Source of the DNA: Pseudomonas sp. MYb118
GTDB lineage: Bacteria; Pseudomonadota; Gammaproteobacteria; Pseudomonadales; Pseudomonadaceae
Assembly: GCF_040947875.1 (NCBI RefSeq)
Contig: NZ_JBFRXN010000003.1
Location: 992,001-1,056,000, forward strand
Direction: 5' to 3'
Length of the DNA stretch: 64,000 nt
A model generated the notes under the pieces. It made no database searches, was not told the DNA's origin, and worked only from the letters and a program-made list of their open reading frames with translations. The position numbers were made by a program, and so were the translations under genes. Shown here piece after piece: positions 43,563 through 53,290 of this stretch (position 1 is the stretch's first letter; every line of letters starts with the position of its first letter).

Positions 43563-45400
43563 AACCCGTACGTGCCCTGCTCCTGCAGGCTGGCGGCCTG
43601 TTGCTGTCCGGACTGGCCTGCGCCGCCCCGCAACACGCCGTAACGCTCTACAACGAACCGCCGAAATACCCGGCGGACTTCAAGCACTTCGATTACGTCA
43701 ACCCGGACGCGCCCAAGGGCGGGATTTTCCGTCAGGCCGGGTTCGGTGGCTTCGACAGCCTCAACCCGTTCATCAGCAAAGGCGTGCCCGCCGATGACAT
43801 CGGCCTGGTCTACGACACCCTGGCCAAGCAGGGCCTGGACGAGCCGTTCACCGAATACGGACTGATCGCCGGCAAGATCGAAAAAGCCCCGGACAACAGC
43901 TGGGTGCGCTTCTACCTGCGCCCCGAAGCACGTTTCCACGACGGTCATCCGGTGCGCGCCGAAGACGTGGTGTTCAGCTTCCAGACCCTGATCAAGGACG
44001 GCGCCCCGCTCTACCGCGGCTATTACAGCGACGTCGACGAAGCGGTCGCCGAAGACCCGCTGACCGTGCTGTTCAAATTCAAGCACACCAACAACCGCGA
44101 GTTGCCGTTGATCCTCGGCCAGTTGCCGGTGCTGCCCAAGCACTGGTGGGCGACCCGGGATTTCACCAAGGGCAACCTGGAAATGCCATTGGGCAGCGGG
44201 CCGTACAAGGTCAGCGAGGTCAAGGCCGGGCGTTCGGTGCGTTACGAGCGGGTCAAGGATTACTGGGGCAAGGACCTGCCGGTCAACCGGGGTTTCTACA
44301 ACTTCGATGTGATGCTCACCGATTACTACCGCGACAACACCGTGGCGCTGGAAGCGCTCAAGGCCGGTCAGTTCGATTACTGGCTGGAGATGACCGCGAA
44401 AAACTGGGCCAATGGCTACAACGTCCCGGCGGTCACCGAAGGCCGGCTGATCAAGGAGCAGATCCCCAACGGCAACCCGACCGGCATGCAGGGTTTTGTC
44501 TTCAACATGCGCCGCCCGGTGTTCCAGGACGCACGCGTGCGCCAGGCGATGACGCTGTTGATGGACTTCGAGTGGACCAACAAGCAGTTGTTCAACAGCG
44601 CTTACGCGCGCACCCGCAGCTTCTTCGAAAACTCGGAAATGGCCGCCACCGGCCTGCCGGATGCCGACCAACTGGCGATCCTCGAACCGTTTCGCGGCAA
44701 GATTCCCGAACAGGTGTTCACCGAAGCGTTCGAGAACCCGATGACCGATGGCAGCGGCATGATCCGCAACCAGCAGCGCAAGGCCTACCAACTGTTGCAG
44801 GAAGCGGGCTGGCGCATCGTCGATGACAAGATGGTCGACGCCAGCGGCAAGCCGGTGACCATCGAGTTCCTGCTGGCCCAGACCGAATTCGAACGGGTGC
44901 TGCTGCCGTTCAAGCGCAACCTCGCCGACCTGGGTATCGACCTGGTGATCCGCCGTGTGGACGTCTCGCAATACGTCAACCGCGTGCGCTCCCGGGACTT
45001 CGACATGATCGTCGGCAGCTTCCCGCAATCCAACTCGCCGGGTAACGAGCAGCGCGAGTTCTGGAAGACCGAGGCCGCCGACCGGCCCGGCAGCCGTAAT
45101 TCCATGGGCCTCAAGGATCCGGTGGTGGACCAGTTGGTGGAGCAGTTGATCAACGCCGATTCACGCAAAAGCCTGGTAGCCCATGCCCGCGCGCTGGACC
45201 GCGTGCTGCAATGGGGTTATTACGTGATCCCCAACTGGCACATCAAGACCTGGCGCGTAGCGTACTGGAACCACATCGGGCACCCGAAAACCTCGCCCAA
45301 GTACGACATCGGCATCGCCACCTGGTGGATCAAGCCGAACGTGGCGCCGGCCATAGAAGTCGAAACCAAACTGCAAGCCGACCCTGCGGGCACGGAGTAA
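43559..45400 (+). CDS. nppA2: Periplasmic peptide-binding protein of ABC importer, second paralogue
   Basis: 613 residues from the ATG at 43559, in a 4-nt overlap with the preceding gene. It has a signal peptide (ALLLQAGGLLLSGLACAAP) and the same YejA-like pattern as the first paralogue: PKGGIFRQAGFGGFDSLNP, LRPEARFHDGHPVRAEDVVF, PLGSGPYKVSEV and DYWGKDLPVNRGFYN. Tandem copies imply duplication followed by divergence of substrate range. It is followed 3 nt later by the first permease. Confidence 0.85.
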   Translation: MKPVRALLLQAGGLLLSGLACAAPQHAVTLYNEPPKYPADFKHFDYVNPDAPKGGIFRQAGFGGFDSLNPFISKGVPADDIGLVYDTLAKQGLDEPFTEYGLIAGKIEKAPDNSWVRFYLRPEARFHDGHPVRAEDVVFSFQTLIKDGAPLYRGYYSDVDEAVAEDPLTVLFKFKHTNNRELPLILGQLPVLPKHWWATRDFTKGNLEMPLGSGPYKVSEVKAGRSVRYERVKDYWGKDLPVNRGFYNFDVMLTDYYRDNTVALEALKAGQFDYWLEMTAKNWANGYNVPAVTEGRLIKEQIPNGNPTGMQGFVFNMRRPVFQDARVRQAMTLLMDFEWTNKQLFNSAYARTRSFFENSEMAATGLPDADQLAILEPFRGKIPEQVFTEAFENPMTDGSGMIRNQQRKAYQLLQEAGWRIVDDKMVDASGKPVTIEFLLAQTEFERVLLPFKRNLADLGIDLVIRRVDVSQYVNRVRSRDFDMIVGSFPQSNSPGNEQREFWKTEAADRPGSRNSMGLKDPVVDQLVEQLINADSRKSLVAHARALDRVLQWGYYVIPNWHIKTWRVAYWNHIGHPKTSPKYDIGIATWWIKPNVAPAIEVETKLQADPAGTE

Positions 45401-45403
45401 GAC

Positions 45404-46477
45404 ATGCTGGCGTATATTTTCCGGCGACTTTTGCTGATCATTCCGACGTTGTTCGGCATCCTGCTGATCAACTTCGTGATCATCCAGGCCGCCCCCGGTG
45501 GGCCGGTGGAGCAGATGATCGCCAAGCTCGAAGGTTTCGAAGGCGCCACCAGCCGCATTGCCGGCGGTGGCGCCGAAGTGTCGGTGGCCGGCTCCTCCTA
45601 TCGCGGCGCCCAGGGCCTGGACCCGGCGCTGGTCAAGGAAATCGAGCACATGTACGGCTTCGACAAGTCGGCGCCGGAACGTCTGTGGATCATGATCAAG
45701 AACTACGCGCGCCTGGACTTCGGCGACAGCTTCTTCCGCGACGCCAAGGTCATCGACCTGATCAAGGAAAAGATGCCGGTGTCCATTTCCCTCGGGCTGT
45801 GGAGCACCCTGATCATGTACCTGGTGTCGATCCCGCTGGGGATCGCCAAGGCGACGCGGCACGGCAGCCATTTCGACGTCTGGACCAGCTCGGCGATCAT
45901 CGTTGGCTATGCCATTCCGTCCTTCCTGTTCGCCATCCTGCTGATCGTGGTGTTCGCCGGCGGCAGCTACCTGGACTGGTTCCCGTTGCGCGGCCTGACC
46001 TCGAACAACTTCGACGAGCTGAGCCTGGGCGGCAAGGTCCTCGACTACTTCTGGCACCTGGCGCTGCCGGTGACCGCACTGGTGATCGGCAACTTCGCGA
46101 CCATGACCCTGCTGACCAAGAACAGCTTCCTCGACGAGATCAACAAACAGTACGTGATCACCGCCAAGGCCAAGGGCCTGACGAAGAACCGCGTGCTCTA
46201 CGGCCACGTGTTCCGCAACGCCATGCTGCTGGTGATCGCCGGGTTCCCGTCGGCCTTCATCGGCATCTTCTTCACCGGCTCGTTGCTGGTGGAAGTGATT
46301 TTCTCCCTCGATGGCCTGGGCCTGATGAGTTTCGAGGCGGCGATCAACCGTGATTACCCGGTGGTGTTCGGTACGCTGTTCATCTTCACGTTGCTGGGGC
46401 TGCTGGTGAAGCTGATCGGCGACCTGACTTATTCCTTCGTTGATCCACGCATCGACTTCGAAAGCCGGGAGCATTGA
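45404..46477 (+). CDS. nppB: ABC importer permease, YejB-like
   Basis: A 357-residue inner-membrane protein. TM1 is [21 protein letters not shown], the usual opening of DppB/OppB-type permeases, followed by a soluble insertion and a cluster of helices. The EAA loop that contacts the ATPase reads [21 protein letters not shown]. It forms the translocation channel with the 46479 product. The stop is 1 nt before the next ATG. Confidence 0.9.
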   Translation: MLAYIFRRLLLIIPTLFGILLINFVIIQAAPGGPVEQMIAKLEGFEGATSRIAGGGAEVSVAGSSYRGAQGLDPALVKEIEHMYGFDKSAPERLWIMIKNYARLDFGDSFFRDAKVIDLIKEKMPVSISLGLWSTLIMYLVSIPLGIAKATRHGSHFDVWTSSAIIVGYAIPSFLFAILLIVVFAGGSYLDWFPLRGLTSNNFDELSLGGKVLDYFWHLALPVTALVIGNFATMTLLTKNSFLDEINKQYVITAKAKGLTKNRVLYGHVFRNAMLLVIAGFPSAFIGIFFTGSLLVEVIFSLDGLGLMSFEAAINRDYPVVFGTLFIFTLLGLLVKLIGDLTYSFVDPRIDFESREH

Positions 46478-46478
46478 G

Positions 46479-47498
46479 ATGAACCTGTCCCCTCTCAATC
46501 GCCGACGTTTCGAACTGTTCAAGGCCAACAAGCGTGGCTGGTGGTCGCTGTGGCTGTTTCTGGTGCTGTTCGGCCTGAGCCTGGGTGCCGAGCTGATCGC
46601 CAACGACAAGCCGCTGGCGGTGCACTACGACAACAGCTGGTATTTCCCGGCGCTCAAGCGCTACCCGGAGACCACCTTCGGCGGTGAATTCCCGCTGGAG
46701 GCCAACTACAAGAGCCCGTACATCCGCGAACTGCTCAAGGCCAAGGACGCCTGGGTGTTGTGGGCACCGATTCCGTTCAGCTACCAGAGCATCAACTACG
46801 ACCTGAAGGTGCCCGCCCCCGCGCCGCCTTCGGCGGACAACCTGCTGGGCACCGATGACCAGGGCCGCGATGTCCTGGCCCGGGTGATCTACGGCTTCCG
46901 CATCTCGGTGCTGTTCGCCCTGACCCTGACCGTGCTCAGTTCGATCATTGGCGTCATCGCCGGCGCCTTGCAGGGCTTCTATGGCGGCTGGGTGGATTTG
47001 GCCGGGCAGCGTTTCCTGGAGATCTGGTCCGGATTGCCGGTGCTGTACCTGCTGATCATCCTGGCCAGTTTCGTGCAGCCCAACTTCTGGTGGCTGCTGG
47101 GCATCATGCTGCTGTTTTCCTGGATGAGCCTGGTGGACGTGGTCCGCGCCGAGTTCCTGCGCGGGCGCAACCTGGAATACGTGCGTGCCGCCCGGGCGCT
47201 GGGCATGCAGAATGGCGCGATCATGTTCCGCCATATCCTGCCCAACGCCATGGTCTCGACCATGACCTTCATGCCGTTCATCCTCACCGGCGCCATCGGC
47301 ACCCTGACCGCCCTGGACTTCCTCGGTTTTGGCCTGCCACCGGGCGCGCCGTCGTTGGGTGAGCTGGTGGCCCAGGGTAAATCCAACCTGCAGGCGCCGT
47401 GGCTGGGCATGAGTGCATTTGCCGTGCTGGCGCTGATGCTGAGCCTGCTGGTGTTCATCGGCGAGTCCGCTCGCGATGCCTTCGACCCGAGGAAGTGA
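46479..47498 (+). CDS. nppC: ABC importer permease, YejE-like
   Basis: A 339-residue membrane protein from the ATG at 46479 (MNLSPLNRRRFELFKANKRG). The start inside the upstream gene's frame is excluded because this ATG follows its TGA by one base. The long periplasmic loop after TM1 and the GTDDQGRDVLARVIYGFRIS segment are typical of the DppC/OppC partner. The EAA loop is VRAARALGMQNGAIMFRHILPN. It pairs with the YejB-like permease. Confidence 0.9.
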   Translation: MNLSPLNRRRFELFKANKRGWWSLWLFLVLFGLSLGAELIANDKPLAVHYDNSWYFPALKRYPETTFGGEFPLEANYKSPYIRELLKAKDAWVLWAPIPFSYQSINYDLKVPAPAPPSADNLLGTDDQGRDVLARVIYGFRISVLFALTLTVLSSIIGVIAGALQGFYGGWVDLAGQRFLEIWSGLPVLYLLIILASFVQPNFWWLLGIMLLFSWMSLVDVVRAEFLRGRNLEYVRAARALGMQNGAIMFRHILPNAMVSTMTFMPFILTGAIGTLTALDFLGFGLPPGAPSLGELVAQGKSNLQAPWLGMSAFAVLALMLSLLVFIGESARDAFDPRK

Positions 47499-47499
47499 A

Positions 47500-49110
47500 A
47501 TGAATCAGGACAATCTGATCGAAGTACGCGACCTCGCCGTCGAATTTGTCGTGGGCGAGCACTCCCAGCGTGTGGTCGAAGGCGTCAGTTTCGATATCAA
47601 GCGCGGCGAAACCCTGGCCCTGGTCGGTGAAAGCGGCTCCGGCAAGTCGGTGACCGCCCACTCGATCCTGCGCCTTCTGCCCTACCCGCTGGCCCGGCAC
47701 CCGTCCGGTACCATCGAATACGCCGGCCAGAACCTGCTGGACCTCAAGGAAAAGACCATCCGCCACATCCGTGGCAACCGCATCGCGATGATCTTCCAGG
47801 AGCCGATGACCTCGCTCAACCCGCTGCACTCGATCGAGAAGCAGATCAACGAGGTGCTGGGCATCCATAAAGGCCTGGTCGGCAAGGTCGCGACCAAGCG
47901 TACCCTCGAGTTGCTGGAGATGGTCGGCATTCCCGAGCCGGAAAAGCGCCTCAAGGCCCTGCCCCACGAGTTGTCCGGCGGCCAGCGTCAGCGGGTGATG
48001 ATCGCCATGGCCCTGGCCAACGAGCCGGAGCTGTTGATCGCGGACGAACCGACCACCGCGCTGGACGTTACCGTACAGCTGAAAATCCTCGAATTGCTCA
48101 AGGAGTTGCAGGCTCGCCTGGGCATGGCGTTGTTACTGATCAGTCACGATTTGAACCTTGTGCGAAGAATTGCGCACCGCGTATGTGTCATGCAGCGCGG
48201 TTGCATCGTCGAACAGGCATCGTGCGAAGAGTTGTTCCGCGCGCCGCAGCATCCGTACACTCGGGAACTGCTGGCAGCGGAGCCCAGCGGCAAGCCTGCA
48301 AGCAACGTGATCGGGCCGCCGCTGTTGCAGGTCGAGGACCTGAAAGTCTGGTTCCCGATCAAAAAAGGCCTGCTGAAAAAGACCGTCGATCACATCAAGG
48401 CAGTGGACGGGATCAATTTCAGCTTGCCCCAGGGACAGACGCTGGGGATTGTCGGCGAGAGCGGTTCCGGCAAATCCACGCTGGGCCTGGCGATCCTTCG
48501 GCTGATTGGCAGCAAAGGGGCGATCCGTTTTGAAGGCAAGCAGCTAGACTGCCTGACGCAACAACAGGTTCGGCCGCTGCGTCGGGAGATGCAGGTGGTG
48601 TTCCAGGACCCGTTCGGCAGCCTGAGCCCGCGCATGTGCGTGAGCCAGATCGTCGGCGAAGGCCTGCGGATCCACAAGATCGGCACCGAAGCGGAACAGG
48701 AACAAGCGATAATCGCGGCATTGAAGGAGGTAGGCCTGGATCCGGACACCCGGCACCGCTACCCCCACGAATTTTCCGGAGGGCAACGGCAGCGTATCGC
48801 CATTGCCCGGGCACTGGTGTTGAAACCGGCGCTGATCCTGCTGGACGAGCCGACTTCGGCCCTCGACCGGACAGTGCAGCGCCAAGTGGTGGAGCTTTTG
48901 CGTTCACTGCAAAGCAAGTACAACCTGACGTATCTGTTCATCAGCCATGACCTGGCTGTCGTCAAGGCGCTGAGCCACCAGTTGATGGTGGTCAAGCATG
49001 GCCAAGTGGTCGAACAGGGAGACGCGCAAAGTATCTTTGCCGCCCCCCAACATCCGTATACACAGCAGTTGCTGGAAGCCGCTTTCCTGGCTCCAGCCAC
49101 TGCGCAATAA
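47500..49110 (+). CDS. nppD: ABC importer ATPase with two nucleotide-binding domains, YejF-like
   Basis: 536 residues carrying two complete ATPase domains in tandem. Domain 1: Walker A GESGSGKS, signature LSGGQRQRV and Walker [13 protein letters not shown]. Domain 2: Walker A GESGSGKS, signature [15 protein letters not shown] and Walker [13 protein letters not shown]. Fusion of the two ATPases is normal for YejF. It energises peptide uptake through the two permeases. The start at 47500 follows the permease stop by 1 nt. fabI follows 19 nt later and may share the transcript. Confidence 0.9.
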   Translation: MNQDNLIEVRDLAVEFVVGEHSQRVVEGVSFDIKRGETLALVGESGSGKSVTAHSILRLLPYPLARHPSGTIEYAGQNLLDLKEKTIRHIRGNRIAMIFQEPMTSLNPLHSIEKQINEVLGIHKGLVGKVATKRTLELLEMVGIPEPEKRLKALPHELSGGQRQRVMIAMALANEPELLIADEPTTALDVTVQLKILELLKELQARLGMALLLISHDLNLVRRIAHRVCVMQRGCIVEQASCEELFRAPQHPYTRELLAAEPSGKPASNVIGPPLLQVEDLKVWFPIKKGLLKKTVDHIKAVDGINFSLPQGQTLGIVGESGSGKSTLGLAILRLIGSKGAIRFEGKQLDCLTQQQVRPLRREMQVVFQDPFGSLSPRMCVSQIVGEGLRIHKIGTEAEQEQAIIAALKEVGLDPDTRHRYPHEFSGGQRQRIAIARALVLKPALILLDEPTSALDRTVQRQVVELLRSLQSKYNLTYLFISHDLAVVKALSHQLMVVKHGQVVEQGDAQSIFAAPQHPYTQQLLEAAFLAPATAQ

Positions 49111-49129
49111 CCTGAAAGAGGAGCAACAC

Positions 49130-49924
49130 ATGGGTTTTCTCGCCGGTAAGCGCGTACTGATCGTCGGTGTCGCCAGCAAGCTGTCCATCGCATCCGGCAT
49201 CGCCGCCGCCATGCATCGCGAGGGCGCTGAGCTTGCCTTCACTTATCAGAACGACAAACTCAAGGGTCGTGTCGAAGAATTCGCTCAAGGCTGGGGCTCG
49301 AGCCCTGAGCTGTGCTTCCCGTGCGACGTGGCCAGCGATGAAGAAATCGCCAGCGTCTTCGAAGCACTGAGCAAGAAGTGGGACGGCCTGGACTGCATCG
49401 TGCACTCCGTGGGCTTCGCCCCGGGCGACCAACTGGATGGCGACTTCACCGAAGCCACCACCCGTGAAGGTTTCCGCATCTCCCACGACATCAGCGCCTA
49501 CAGCTTCGTCGCCCTGGCCAAGGCCGGTCGCGAAATGATGAAAGGCCGCAACGGCAGCCTGCTGACCCTGTCGTACCTGGGCGCCGAGCGCACCATGCCT
49601 AACTACAACGTCATGGGCATGGCCAAGGCTTCGCTGGAAGCTGGCGTACGTTACCTGGCCGGCTCCCTGGGCCCGGACGGCACCCGCGTCAACTGCGTAT
49701 CGGCCGGCCCGATCCGCACCCTCGCCGCTTCCGGCATCAAGAACTTCCGCAAGATGCTGGCGGCCAACGAAGCGCAAACCCCGCTGCGTCGCAACGTCAC
49801 CATCGAAGAAGTCGGCAACGCCGGCGCCTTCCTGTGCTCGGACCTGGCGTCCGGCATCAGCGGTGAAATCATGTACGTGGACGGTGGCTTCAACACCACG
49901 GCCATGGGCAGCATCGAAGAGTAA
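49130..49924 (+). CDS. fabI: Enoyl-[acyl-carrier-protein] reductase (NADH), FabI
   Basis: 264 residues from the ATG at 49130 with a strong gaaagaggag site. It is an SDR-fold reductase with the atypical FabI nucleotide loop ([20 protein letters not shown]). The catalytic pair Y-x6-K appears in [15 protein letters not shown], with [14 protein letters not shown] as the substrate-binding loop. It reduces trans-2-enoyl-ACP in the last step of fatty-acid elongation and is the triclosan target in susceptible bacteria. A terminator follows. Confidence 0.95.
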   Translation: MGFLAGKRVLIVGVASKLSIASGIAAAMHREGAELAFTYQNDKLKGRVEEFAQGWGSSPELCFPCDVASDEEIASVFEALSKKWDGLDCIVHSVGFAPGDQLDGDFTEATTREGFRISHDISAYSFVALAKAGREMMKGRNGSLLTLSYLGAERTMPNYNVMGMAKASLEAGVRYLAGSLGPDGTRVNCVSAGPIRTLAASGIKNFRKMLAANEAQTPLRRNVTIEEVGNAGAFLCSDLASGISGEIMYVDGGFNTTAMGSIEE

Positions 49925-49940
49925 TCTTCGGTTCGCCTGA

Positions 49941-49971
49941 GAAAAAACCCGCCTGATGGCGGGTTTTTTTG
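49941..49971 (+). terminator. Rho-independent terminator after fabI
   Basis: Stem aaacccgcc / ggcgggttt with loop tgat, then a T-run, 17 nt after the fabI stop. Confidence 0.9.
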
Positions 49972-49994
49972 TGCCTCTACGCGCCCCGCCCCCC

Positions 49995-50086
49995 CTGTAG
50001 GAGCGAGCTTGCTCGCGATGGCGGTCTATCTGTCCGCAAACGTATCGCCTGACACGACGCCATCGCGAGCAAGCTCGCTCCTACAG
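49995..50086. repeat. REPIN, tag/ctt variant, reaching into a LysR stop
   Basis: Inverted taggagcgagcttgctcgc copies. The right arm overlaps the last codons of the LysR gene (50081), so the ctacag of the REP supplies its TAG stop on the minus strand. Confidence 0.9.
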
Positions 50087-50947
50087 GGGCAATGGCATCA
50101 AGCAGTCGGCAAACAACTGCTGAATCGGCTGCTGCCGCTGGCTGTAGCGCTGCAGCAGGACGATGTCGCGGTAGAAGGTCAATTCGCCCAGGCGGATGAT
50201 CCGCACCTTCGCCCCGTATTCCAGCCACAACCCGGTCTCGGGCAGCAGGGAAACGCCCAGCCCGCACTCGACCATTTTCACGATCGCTTCCAACTCATCC
50301 AGCTCCAGCGCCACCTGCACATCCATCTGCTGCTCACGCAGGAAACGTGTCACCAGGCGGCCGCCGAAGGAATTGCGGTCGTAGCGCACGTGGGGATGAT
50401 CGGCCAGTAGTTGCAGCGGATCGTCGCCCTCAAGGTTTGCCGGGACGATCAGCACGAATGGCTCGCGGCGGATCACCTGGGCCGACAATTCCTTGGGCAA
50501 CTCGAACGGCGGCTTGATCAGGATCGCCAGGTCCACTTCGCCAGTGTCTACCTGGCTCAGCAGGTTCAGCGACACGCCGGGCACCAGCTTGGGCTCGAGC
50601 AGCGGTGCCTGTTGGCGCAGGCGCAACAGTGCCTGAGGCAGCAAACCGGTCTGGGCCGTGGCCACCGCGCCGATCTTCAGTTCGCCGCGGTATTCGCTGA
50701 CATCGTCGCTGACCGCCATGCGGGCAAAGGTTTCCAGCATGTCCCGGGCCATCGGCAACGCGCGCTGGCCTGCCGCATTGAGCAGCGCCTGGCGGCCGGT
50801 GCGGTCGAACAGGCGAATGCCCAGCGCCTGCTCCAGGTTGCGCATCTGCGCGCTGACCGCCGACTGCGTCAGGCCGATGTGCATGCCCGCTGCCGCGAAT
50901 GTGCCGTAGCGCGCCACCGCCATGAAGGTCTTCAATTCCCGCAGCAT
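50081..50947 (-). CDS. LysR family transcriptional regulator
   Basis: 288 residues from the ATG at 50947 (MLRELKTFMAVARYGTFAAAG). The N-terminal wHTH has IGLTQSAVSAQMRNLEQAL then RLFDRTGR. The C-terminal effector-binding domain has GELKIGAVATAQTGLLP and VDLAILIKPPFELP. It is divergent from the VOC gene at 51062 over a short shared region, the usual arrangement for a LysR regulator and its target. The stop codon lies in a REP element. Confidence 0.85.
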   Translation of the reverse strand: MLRELKTFMAVARYGTFAAAGMHIGLTQSAVSAQMRNLEQALGIRLFDRTGRQALLNAAGQRALPMARDMLETFARMAVSDDVSEYRGELKIGAVATAQTGLLPQALLRLRQQAPLLEPKLVPGVSLNLLSQVDTGEVDLAILIKPPFELPKELSAQVIRREPFVLIVPANLEGDDPLQLLADHPHVRYDRNSFGGRLVTRFLREQQMDVQVALELDELEAIVKMVECGLGVSLLPETGLWLEYGAKVRIIRLGELTFYRDIVLLQRYSQRQQPIQQLFADCLMPLPL

Positions 50948-51061
50948 GAACACCTCGATTGATCGAAATAATTTGAGCTCAGCGCAAAAACTATCGTCTT
51001 TCAATCAAAAAGCACAGCGCTAAACTCAATGGCACTGACCCATCGCCTGCGAGATTCGAAG

Positions 51062-51487
51062 ATGCAATTGTCCCCTTTTCACCTGGCCATTCCGGTATAC
51101 GACCTGCAAGCCGCGCGCACCTTCTACGGTGAAGTGTTTGGTCTGGAGGAAGGCCGATCCAGCGACCATTGGGTCGATTTCAATTTCTTCGGCCACCAGT
51201 TGGTGATTCACCTGGCCCCGAAAAACGCCTCCCAGGAAGCGGCACACACCAACGCCGTGGACGGGCATGACGTACCGGTGCCGCATTTTGGCGTGGTGCT
51301 GGGAATGGCCGAGTGGGAAGCGCTGGCCGAGCGCCTGCAGGCGCGGGAAACCCGGTTTGTGATCGAACCCGGCATTCGTTTCAAGGGGCTGGTGGGGGAA
51401 CAGGCGACCATGTTCCTGTTCGACCCTTGCGGCAATGCCTTGGAGTTCAAGGCTTTCAAGGATATTGGGCAGTTGTTTGCCAAGTAG
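51062..51487 (+). CDS. VOC family (glyoxalase/dioxygenase-fold) protein
   Basis: 141 residues from the ATG at 51062. Two beta-alpha-beta-beta-beta modules: [20 protein letters not shown] with metal-type H8, and [19 protein letters not shown] with a second histidine. The end is [16 protein letters not shown], where the E is the usual third ligand. The class binds divalent metals and does isomerase, dioxygenase or resistance chemistry; the particular reaction cannot be told. Probably controlled by the divergent LysR gene. Confidence 0.8.
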   Translation: MQLSPFHLAIPVYDLQAARTFYGEVFGLEEGRSSDHWVDFNFFGHQLVIHLAPKNASQEAAHTNAVDGHDVPVPHFGVVLGMAEWEALAERLQARETRFVIEPGIRFKGLVGEQATMFLFDPCGNALEFKAFKDIGQLFAK

Positions 51488-51506
51488 GTGGGGGCTGTAA
51501 ACAGCT

Positions 51507-51580
51507 ATCGCGAGCAGGCTCGCTCCCACATTGGTTCTCCATGTTGATGAGATCCCTGTGGGAGCGAGCCTGCTCGCGAT
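51507..51580. repeat. REP pair, tail-to-tail
   Basis: Reverse REP first and forward REP second, about 25 bp apart, between the VOC and GGDEF genes. Confidence 0.9.
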
Positions 51581-51595
51581 AAATCTGCAAAAACA

Positions 51596-52186
51596 TCACA
51601 TGTCTACCTGCCCGAACAGCTCTCCCCCCTCCACCAACATCTCCTCAACCAAGCCATGTCTCCCAGGCTCATACTCCACCTGGCCGATGCTGAACCGAAT
51701 GGCATAACCACGTCGCATCGTCGCATTGCGCTCATCGAGGATTTCCTCGAGCCGCCGCTTGATCCCACCCAGCTCTACCGCGCTTGAACCGGTCAACAGG
51801 GCCACGAACTCATCATCACCCAACCGCCCGATCACATCACTTTCGCGAAAGGCGATACGCAGCACGTCGGCGAATGTCTTCAACGCGTCATCACCCTCGG
51901 CACGGCCGTAGAGGTAATTGATGTGCTTGAAGTTATCCAGATCGAAGAACAGCAGCGTGGCGGGGATTTCCAGGCGCTGGCAGGCGTCGAGGCCCAATTG
52001 GGCGAGCGCGGTGAAACCGTGGCGGTTGGACAGCAGCGTCAGCTCGTCCATGCTGGCCATGGTCACGCCCATCACTTCCTGCTCAGCCGTGCGGGCCATG
52101 TCGCGCAGGGCAGCGCGAATCTGTTGGGGCGACAGCGAATGGGTGGCGTTGGCGCCGTGTTTAAGCGGTTTGCCGGGGATCAGCAT
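51596..52186 (-). CDS. GGDEF-domain protein with a divergent active-site motif
   Basis: 196 residues. A short N-terminal helical region is followed by a GGDEF-fold domain: DELTLLSNRHGFTALAQL, the metal-binding LLFFDLDNFKHINYLYG, and the signature as GRLGDDEFVALL (G-D-D-E-F instead of G-G-D-E-F). The C-terminus lacks the typical A-D-x-x-x-Y/L helix and ends GGELFGQVDM. Diguanylate cyclase activity is therefore uncertain. No sensor or membrane region is attached. Confidence 0.8.
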   Translation of the reverse strand: MLIPGKPLKHGANATHSLSPQQIRAALRDMARTAEQEVMGVTMASMDELTLLSNRHGFTALAQLGLDACQRLEIPATLLFFDLDNFKHINYLYGRAEGDDALKTFADVLRIAFRESDVIGRLGDDEFVALLTGSSAVELGGIKRRLEEILDERNATMRRGYAIRFSIGQVEYEPGRHGLVEEMLVEGGELFGQVDM

Positions 52187-52283
52187 TACATACTCCAGTA
52201 GTGGGTATGTTCTTTAGAACCCCGTGTAGTCGGTTTGACTCCCCGGTAACGGACCGAAGGTCATTTTGGTGGGTACTCATGAC

Positions 52284-52313
52284 CTGTAGGAGCGAGCTTG
52301 CTCGCTCCTACAG
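52284..52313. repeat. Single compact REP palindrome
   Basis: A 30-bp near-perfect palindrome formed by fusing two REP ends directly (taggagcgagcttgctcgct), with no spacer and without the cgat tails. It looks like a deletion product of a REPIN. Confidence 0.8.
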
Positions 52314-52329
52314 GGGTTCTAGGTTTGGC

Positions 52330-53175
52330 TTAGAAGTCGGTCGAAACCGACACCTCGCGCCAAGCCTGCAACTCACCGGCAACGAAGCTGTTTTTCGCCT
52401 CGATGGCGGCCACGCAGTCACTGCCCAGCGGCAGGCGCAGCGGCGCTTCTTTCGCTTCGACCAGGGTGATCATCACCTGGGCCAGCTTGTCCGGGTCGCC
52501 TGGCTGGTTCATGGTCACGACCTTGGCAATCCGGCGCACCTCGCCTGCGGTGCTGTCGTAGTCGGCAATGGTCGACGGCGACTCGACCAGCGAGTTGCCT
52601 TCCAGGAATTCCGTGCGGAAGTAGCCCGGTTCGACCACGGTCACCTTGATGCCCAGCGGTGCCAGTTCGGCGTGCAGCGCTTCGGTCAGGCCTTCGACGG
52701 CGAATTTGGTCGAGCAGTAGACGCCAAAACCCGGCCCGGATTTGTAGCCGCCCACCGACGACAGGTTGATCACATGCCCGCTGCGTGCGGCGCGCATGTG
52801 CGGCAGGACGGCACGGGTGATGTTGAGCAGGCCGAAGACGTTGGTTTCGAACACGCGGCGCACTTCGTCGGCCGTCGCCTCTTCCACGGCGCCCAGCACG
52901 CCGAACCCGGCATTGTTGACCAGCACGTCGATGCGCCCGAAGTGCTCGATGGCCTGCTGCGCGACGGCGATGCCCTGGGCTTCGTTGGTGACGTCGAGGC
53001 TCGCGGCGAGCAGCCCGGGCTGGACGCCGAAACGCTGGGTGACGCTGCTGGCATCACGGGCGGTGGCGACGACGGCGTCACCGTTGGCCAGGGCGGCGGC
53101 GGCGATCTTCGCGCCGATGCCACGGGAAGCGCCAGTGATGAGCCAGACACGGTTGAAGGTAGGAGAAGTGGTCAT
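52330..53175 (-). CDS. Short-chain dehydrogenase/reductase
   Basis: 281 residues from the ATG at 53175 (MTTSPTFNRVWLITGASRG). NAD(P)-binding T-G-x-x-x-G-I-G is plain (TGASRGIGAKIA), then VLVNNAGFGVLGAVEE, the catalytic serine in INLSSVGGY and Y-x-x-x-K in GVYCSTKFAVEG. The R in TARDAS after strand 2 suggests NADPH preference. The substrate is unknown. It is divergent from the LysR gene at 53291, its probable regulator; the long upstream open frame runs through that promoter and is excluded. Confidence 0.85.
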   Translation of the reverse strand: MTTSPTFNRVWLITGASRGIGAKIAAAALANGDAVVATARDASSVTQRFGVQPGLLAASLDVTNEAQGIAVAQQAIEHFGRIDVLVNNAGFGVLGAVEEATADEVRRVFETNVFGLLNITRAVLPHMRAARSGHVINLSSVGGYKSGPGFGVYCSTKFAVEGLTEALHAELAPLGIKVTVVEPGYFRTEFLEGNSLVESPSTIADYDSTAGEVRRIAKVVTMNQPGDPDKLAQVMITLVEAKEAPLRLPLGSDCVAAIEAKNSFVAGELQAWREVSVSTDF

Positions 53176-53290
53176 GAGCGTGTTTCCTTGTTTGCGTTGG
53201 GTGTAGGCAAAATGTACGCAGGAAGATTGCTCGGAAAAATGACCTCGTGTTACAAGCACTATGAAGCGCTCTTTCATAATGGCGACCGCA

